Shown here piece by piece: positions 60,315-64,000 of a stretch of DNA of 64,000 bases. The translations under genes were made by a program, and so were the position numbers. Positions within the stretch are counted from its first letter, which is position 1, and each line of letters begins with the position of its first letter. Where the stretch lies: the NCBI RefSeq assembly GCF_015351595.1, contig NZ_JADKPT010000008.1, positions 62,001-126,000 of the forward strand, read 5' to 3'. Origin of the DNA: Flavobacterium sp. LC2016-12. Lineage in GTDB: Bacteria; Bacteroidota; Bacteroidia; Flavobacteriales; Flavobacteriaceae. Below the pieces are notes generated by a model. The model saw only the letters and a list, made by a program, of their open reading frames with translations. It made no database searches and was not told the DNA's origin.

Positions 60315-60548
60315 ATGAGTACAAACACACTTTCGAAAGAAGCCGAAACCAGGCTGATGAATTTTTTCAACAAAACAATAGAGCCAGAAACTATGGCTAA
60401 GACATTACGACAAGTAAATTACATACTCGCTTTAGGCATTATGAGAGAACATGAAACGCTTCAAAACGAAATTGGCAATTTAGAAAACGGCTATTATTGG
60501 CTCAATGAATTAGCCGAAATTTTAAATCCTTATTTGGATAAGGAATAG
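60315..60548 (+). CDS. Small helical protein, unknown function
   Basis: This 77-residue protein starts MSTNTLSKEAETRLMNFFNK and is largely helical and acidic (TMAKTLRQVNYILALGIMREHETLQ and GNLENGYYWLNELAEILNPYLDKE in part). It has no membrane segment, Cys or catalytic motif. It may be a small cytosolic regulator or adaptor. The micro-ORF upstream and a terminator at 60581 mark it as one transcription unit. No family is recognised. Confidence 0.6.
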   Translation: MSTNTLSKEAETRLMNFFNKTIEPETMAKTLRQVNYILALGIMREHETLQNEIGNLENGYYWLNELAEILNPYLDKE

Positions 60549-60580
60549 AATTTTCTTTAGAATTTGAATAAAATAAAAAA

Positions 60581-60609
60581 CCTCGATTTTAAAATCGAGG
60601 TCTTTTTGT
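60581..60609 (+). terminator. Terminator after the 77-aa gene
   Basis: ACCTCGATTTT (60581-60591) and AAAATCGAGGT (60592-60602) form an 11-bp palindrome followed by a T-rich tail. Confidence 0.8.
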
Positions 60610-60883
60610 TTTAGGTTTTGTTTGTTGTGTTCACGATAGGAATGCTCGCGCTAGCGCGAACTGGATCTTTCATTCACTGCATTTTGGAAAATGTATTCTC
60701 CCTAGTCCACTATCAAAGAAAAGTTCGCTATGGAAAGATTTAATAGATTAGAAGAAATAGATCGTATTAAGATCTTTTTGAAACTCCGGAATTTATAAAG
60801 AAACGAATAAACAAAACTGGCCTTTTCCTTATGCAGAAGTTTATATAAATCGTGAGATCAGTAGTTAATATCCCGAAATGGAA

Positions 60884-60908
60884 GCGGCTCATATACGAGC
60901 CGCTTTTG
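60884..60908. terminator. Hairpin next to the tRNA-like gene
   Basis: AGCGGCTC (60891-60898) with GAGCCGCTTTT on the plus strand forms a GC-rich stem. It lies just past the 3' end of the tRNA-like gene, read on the minus strand, and may shape its processing or end it; the minus-strand T tail is weak. Confidence 0.4.
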
Positions 60909-60995
60909 CGGAGAGTACAGGATTCGAACCTGCGGAAGATATAAAACCCCCTCCTGATTATCAATCAGGTGCCTTAAGCCACTCGAGCCAACTCC
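60909..60995 (-). tRNA. Class II tRNA-like gene: serine-type body, GAU anticodon, damaged acceptor stem
   Basis: Read on the minus strand it has the tRNA-Ser order TGGCTCGAGTGGCTTAAGGC (D region), anticodon arm CCTGA-TTGATAA-TCAGG, a long variable arm (GGGGG...CTTCC) and a T arm with GGTTCGAATCC, ending ACTCTCC-G. The loop TTGATAA gives anticodon GAU (an isoleucine anticodon), while the long arm and G73 point to serine identity. The 5' acceptor strand is GGAGT where GGAGAGT would be needed to pair with ACTCTCC, as if two bases had been lost. It may be a pseudogene or an unusual functional RNA. A promoter-like site is present upstream. Confidence 0.55.
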
Positions 60996-61034
60996 AAAAA
61001 AACAACAAGTTCCTTTCTTGGAAGTGGTATGGTA

Positions 61035-61065
61035 CAAAGGTACGCTAATGTTAAAATTAAATCAA
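61035..61065 (-). promoter_or_regulatory. Candidate promoter of the tRNA-like gene
   Basis: On the minus strand TTG (61063-61065), a 20-base spacer and TACCTTTG (61035-61042) precede the RNA 5' end (60995) by about 40 bases, a normal distance for a tRNA leader. Confidence 0.5.
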
Positions 61066-61114
61066 TATATCATTATAGAAAGAATTTATATTGATATAAT
61101 CTTAGTAAATAATT

Positions 61115-61372
61115 TTAAATTTCATAAGCATTATGCCAAGCTATAAATTCATCGAGGCTAGTAATGTTTCCAAGATTTGGTTTTCTTTTTGAGGAGCCTT
61201 GTCCCTTTTTTATTCCATAATCTACACTAAGAACACCATCGTCAGTTAAATTAACAAGATACTCTCTCTCTCCTGCCTCACCGAATCGAAAATCTTCTGA
61301 AATAGATCTACCTAGGTTTCGGTCTTGTTTCTTATTATATCCCAGCTTTATTAAATCTTGTTTAGTTATCAT
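61115..61372 (-). CDS. Small hypothetical protein
   Basis: The ATG at 61372 (MITKQDLIKLGYNKKQDRNL) is preferred over 61450, which would add an odd Phe-rich stretch with no promoter. The 85-residue protein is charged and has SEDFRFGEAGEREYLVNLTD and DYGIKKGQGSSKRKPNLGNI segments, ending TSLDEFIAWHNAYEI. No family is recognised. A TATTTTTG -7 box lies at 61398-61405 (minus). It is divergent from the membrane cassette. Confidence 0.5.
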   Translation of the reverse strand: MITKQDLIKLGYNKKQDRNLGRSISEDFRFGEAGEREYLVNLTDDGVLSVDYGIKKGQGSSKRKPNLGNITSLDEFIAWHNAYEI

Positions 61373-61519
61373 ATTTTTTTTTAATGTTATTGTGTAACAA
61401 AAATATAGAAAAATAAATGTATGGAAATCCGTAAACGAAAATAAAAACAACTATATACCTTTATCGTTGAAAATAATGATCATTAAATATCAAAATAAGT
61501 TAGTAAGTACGATCTTGAA

Positions 61520-61681
61520 ATGGATTTAAAACACAGAGAAATTGATCGAAAATATAAAAGTAAAATTTATGTTTTGCACTTAGCATTGGTTATTTTTAGC
61601 AGTATTTACTTATTTTTATTATGTTTGTTTCAACTAAAACTAACCAATGACTATAACAGAATTAATACAAAGTACAATTGA
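61520..61681 (+). CDS. 53-aa single-helix membrane protein at the head of the cassette
   Basis: An ORF of 53 codons starts at the ATG at 61520 and ends at TGA 61679-61681, overlapping the first cassette gene by 35 bases in another frame. It encodes a charged start (MDLKHREIDRKYKSK), one hydrophobic helix of about 25 residues (IYVLHLALVIFSSIYLFLL and beyond) and a short polar tail. The charge pattern around the helix and overlap with the next start suggest a translationally coupled small membrane partner. Because it is short, confidence is moderate. Confidence 0.45.
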   Translation: MDLKHREIDRKYKSKIYVLHLALVIFSSIYLFLLCLFQLKLTNDYNRINTKYN

Positions 61682-62567
61682 TTCATCCAAAGAACGCTTA
61701 AAGACGCCTATTGTTGGATCTTTCATCTGTTCTTTTATCATTTTTAATTGGAGACCAATAGTAATACTAATATTTTCGGATGAAAAAATTGAAAATAGAT
61801 TAAAAGGTGTTGATTTTTACTTTAACACATGGTACTGGACAGTACTAGCAATAACAGTTCCTATTCTAATGGTTGGTGTATACACTTTTTTAATTCCAAT
61901 GCTGATGGTGTGGGTTGACGAAAAGCTTGAACCGACAAAAGAAAAAAGAATTAAGCGGGTATATAAATCAAAGCAATTTGTTATAAAAGAAAAAATCACT
62001 CTCGCAATAGTTGAACTAGATTTAAAAAACGCGGAGTCTGGTAATAGAGAAAAACAAGACTTCATCGATAGGATAAAATTTTTGGAAGATTCAAAAGAAC
62101 AACTAGAGGAATCGAAAAGACAAATGGAAATTGCTAATAAAAATTCAATTGATCAACTAAACGCAAAATTAAAAGAAGCAAATATAAATAATGAAAATCT
62201 AGTGTCTAATATTCAGGAATATAAATATATTGATCCTGAAAAAATTCGAGAAAGCTTAGGAATTGGAAAAGAATTTCATAAATATTCAAATGAAACAATC
62301 CTAAAAGCAATGTCAGAAGGAATCTTCGCAAATTGGCAGTTAGATCAACTTTTCTCAATATCTGATTTAAACAAGACTGAAAATAATATAATCGACTCAA
62401 CTTGGATTGATGACGCATTCTTAAAAGATTTAATAGAGCTACAAATTCTTAGCAAAAACGATAAAGGGATTTATCAAATTTCAGACCACGGAGAAGATTT
62501 TATCGAGTATGTAAAAAAGAAAAATTCAAAATATTATCAGAATTTTAGATTTAAACACAACCTCTAA
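61647..62567 (+). CDS. Cassette protein A: two-helix membrane anchor, coiled coil and C-terminal winged-helix-like domain
   Basis: The 306-residue protein begins MTITELIQSTIDSSKERLKT, then SFICSFIIFNWRPIVILIF (first helix) and a second helix at about 70-95 (VLAITVPILMVGVYTFLIPM). Residues 125-205 form a Lys/Glu-rich coiled coil with the phrase LKNAESGNREKQDFIDRIKF. The C-terminal 80 residues look like a winged helix (ETILKAMSEGIFANWQLDQL, then YQISDHGEDFIEYVKKK). It is paralogous to the protein at 62949 over the N-terminus and the coiled coil. I recognise no characterized family; the pattern recurs near mobile genes in other bacteria in my memory, unverified. Confidence 0.7.
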   Translation: MTITELIQSTIDSSKERLKTPIVGSFICSFIIFNWRPIVILIFSDEKIENRLKGVDFYFNTWYWTVLAITVPILMVGVYTFLIPMLMVWVDEKLEPTKEKRIKRVYKSKQFVIKEKITLAIVELDLKNAESGNREKQDFIDRIKFLEDSKEQLEESKRQMEIANKNSIDQLNAKLKEANINNENLVSNIQEYKYIDPEKIRESLGIGKEFHKYSNETILKAMSEGIFANWQLDQLFSISDLNKTENNIIDSTWIDDAFLKDLIELQILSKNDKGIYQISDHGEDFIEYVKKKNSKYYQNFRFKHNL

Positions 62568-62578
62568 AAATAATAACT

Positions 62579-62905
62579 ATGCAAATTGAAATAATTACTC
62601 CAAATGCAACGCAACTAAGAGAACAAATTTTTAAAGCTGTTAAAAATGGTAGTTTAGAAACTTGGAAGATTGCACAATCAGAAGATGATAAATATTTATT
62701 GACACCAGTTGGCGCACAATTTTATAATAACATTCTTCTCAGATTTGAGGTATTACCTTTTAGTAAAAATCTAACAATACATCCAACACACTGGAGAACA
62801 CAAGAACAATCTTCGGATGCATTGATCGCTATTGTACTAGGAATGATTACTGCCGCTCTATTAACGCATTTTAGCACAGACTTTACAAGACTTGAAACAA
62901 AATGA
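62579..62905 (+). CDS. Cassette protein B: small winged-helix-like protein with C-terminal membrane helix
   Basis: This 108-residue protein starts 11 bases after gene A. IFKAVKNGSLETWKIAQSED and YLLTPVGAQFYNNIL match the C-terminal part of gene A in spacing and key residues (ILKAMSEGIFANWQLDQLF and YQISDHGEDFIEYV). Its last 26 residues carry one helix (LIAIVLGMITAALLTHF). It looks like a free-standing copy of the C-terminal winged-helix module with its own membrane tether. Function is unknown. Confidence 0.6.
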   Translation: MQIEIITPNATQLREQIFKAVKNGSLETWKIAQSEDDKYLLTPVGAQFYNNILLRFEVLPFSKNLTIHPTHWRTQEQSSDALIAIVLGMITAALLTHFSTDFTRLETK

Positions 62906-62948
62906 AAATAATAAGAAACAACAATTTATAAATGATGAAAACAAATAC

Positions 62949-63776
62949 ATGACTGTAGCAGATCTAATAAAAAGCATAATTGATACTTCAAAGGAGCGAA
63001 TCAAAACGCCGATTACAGGTGCCTTCGTTTTCTCTTTTATCATTTATAATTGGCGACCAATATCTATTTTGTTTTCAGACTTAAAGATTCAAGAAAGAAT
63101 TGAACTTATAGATGGTTATCTTGATGTATGGTCACTAGTATATCCAATATTGATGGCTCTTGTAATTACAATTATAGTTCCTTTTTTCATGTGGGGTATT
63201 GATTCGATTCTAATTTATGCAAAGAAAAAAAGGCTTGAAAAGAATTATGAAAATAGAACTAATGTTCTTGCGGAAAAAATTAAAATTGCTACCAAAGTTT
63301 TAGAGTTAAAAAATGCCGAATCGGGTAATAAGGAGAAACAAGATCTTTTAGATCAGATAAATTATTTGGAGTCCTCACAAAATCAATTGAAAACATTACA
63401 CAAAAATGAAATTGATCAAATCAATTTGTCTTTACAACAAGCGAATGATTCATTGCATATGTCAGTACGAGAGAATGAACAAAATTTAAAAGTGCTCAAT
63501 GATTTAAGAGCAACAGTTGTTATAGCAAATGGTAGAAAGAAAGAACTAGAGGATAAAGGTCGCCAGTTGTATAAAGAGATGGCTCCAAGACAACGTCAAA
63601 ATTTTGAAGCTGTCATCAATCAAAAAGGTGAAGTGGATACGTTAGTTTTGGATGCCGAAGACACAAAAGAATTAGCTGATCTACTTTTAATTGAAGGTGA
63701 TATTACTAAAACTAAGTGGATCCTTACCGATTTAGGACAAGAAGTATACATTTATATGCTCTTTAAGAAATATTAA
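62949..63776 (+). CDS. Cassette protein C: paralogue of protein A
   Basis: The ATG at 62949 (MTVADLIKSIIDTSKERIKT) is chosen because it aligns with gene A; an in-frame ATG at 62892 would add 19 charged residues. The 275-residue protein has the same NWRPI-containing first helix (AFVFSFIIYNWRPISILF), a second helix (VYPILMALVITIIVPFFMW), the same coiled-coil phrase LKNAESGNKEKQDLLDQINY, and a shorter C-terminal end (KTKWILTDLGQEVYIYMLF) matching the wing of A and B. The cassette A-B-C is probably one operon. Function is unknown. Confidence 0.68.
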   Translation: MTVADLIKSIIDTSKERIKTPITGAFVFSFIIYNWRPISILFSDLKIQERIELIDGYLDVWSLVYPILMALVITIIVPFFMWGIDSILIYAKKKRLEKNYENRTNVLAEKIKIATKVLELKNAESGNKEKQDLLDQINYLESSQNQLKTLHKNEIDQINLSLQQANDSLHMSVRENEQNLKVLNDLRATVVIANGRKKELEDKGRQLYKEMAPRQRQNFEAVINQKGEVDTLVLDAEDTKELADLLLIEGDITKTKWILTDLGQEVYIYMLFKKY

Positions 63777-63930
63777 ATATTGAAATATTCTCCTGCTGGG
63801 CCGAACTTGTGGCTCGTGTCATTTAATATCAATTAATTCGATACCAACTTGATGTCAATATTTCAATCTAAAATATCCATTTATAAATCTAAACAATCAC
63901 TTTACTTATACCTGATTTCATTCTTATAAA

Positions 63931-64000
63931 AACTAATCCCTAGCCCCGATGGGAGGGAAAATCCTTTTGTGCCGGGGTTCGGCACAAAAGATTGGAAGGA
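63931..64000. repeat. Dispersed element, family A copy 6 (inverted, cut by window end)
   Basis: CCTAGCCCCGATGGGAGGG leads into the hairpin CTTTTGTGCC-ggggttc-GGCACAAAAG (63964-63990). Read on the minus strand, it matches copy 1 (25347) almost base for base. The gap 63777-63930 is otherwise featureless. Confidence 0.8.

Noticed and set aside
60730..60798. A 22-codon frame (MERFNRLEEIDRIKIF...)
   Set aside because: No promoter, no clear relatives, and a position within decayed sequence next to the tRNA-like gene.

Overview
The window looks like a Flavobacterium chromosome (Bacteroidota). The evidence is low GC, A-rich start regions without clear Shine-Dalgarno sites, -7 boxes of the TAnnTTTG type, a SusC/SusD locus, lipoboxes followed by acidic or Ser residues, and many small dispersed intergenic repeats. 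No rRNA, CRISPR array or transposase gene is visible. The only tRNA-like gene is aberrant.

Layout. 1-6.7 kb: the end of a VWA gene with its MoxR-type AAA partner, a 2OG-Fe(II) oxygenase, a DMT transporter, a leader region with two Cys-rich micro-ORFs and a well-formed attenuator, a glutamate dehydrogenase and a sterol-desaturase-like enzyme. 6.8-18.7 kb: a polysaccharide utilization locus with a membrane-anchored SusR-like regulator divergent from a small lipoprotein, a SusE/F-position protein, SusC, SusD, a GH71/GH99-like lipoprotein and a GH97 alpha-glucosidase. 19-27 kb: an outer-membrane barrel, a MarR regulator with a MATE pump, a DNA-deoxyinosine glycosylase, an AraC regulator, a FAD oxidoreductase and an iron-permease-family protein. 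27-32.5 kb: an AsmA-like protein with an Mla/MCE lipid transport operon. 32.7-36.2 kb: a GT4 glycosyltransferase with an overlapping GH130 gene. 36.4-38.5 kb: small enzymes (DinB, VOC, DoxX). 39-45.9 kb: a TetR-regulated RND efflux operon that also encodes an unannotated 37-residue membrane peptide. 46-58.3 kb: a MarR-GNAT fusion, an SMP-30 lactonase, a quinone reductase, a cupin with gluconokinase, an ArsR/SRPBCC/VOC operon, an FN3-like lipoprotein, an AraC/DoxX/cupin group and a PfpI-like protein. 58.4-64 kb: small secreted orphans, a class II tRNA-like gene and an accessory cassette of related membrane/coiled-coil/winged-helix proteins.

How genes work together. The PUL senses, binds, imports and hydrolyses an alpha-glucan-like polymer. 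The RND permease, adaptor and outer-membrane channel form one tripartite pump, with four copies of a 23-bp operator-like repeat around the TetR gene. MlaE, MlaF and MlaD homologues form one lipid transporter. The ArsR, MarR and MarR-GNAT regulators each have a palindrome in their own promoter region.

The most unusual signals are: a trp-type attenuator whose leader peptide is Cys-rich (3.7-3.85 kb); the three-gene paralogous membrane cassette beside the tRNA-like gene (61.5-63.8 kb); that tRNA-like gene itself, which has a serine-type body, a GAU anticodon and a damaged acceptor stem; the AcrZ-sized peptide in the RND operon; and several dispersed palindromic repeat families, including MITE-like elements with 29-35 bp terminal inverted repeats. 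All calls come from reading the sequence; no database search was run.
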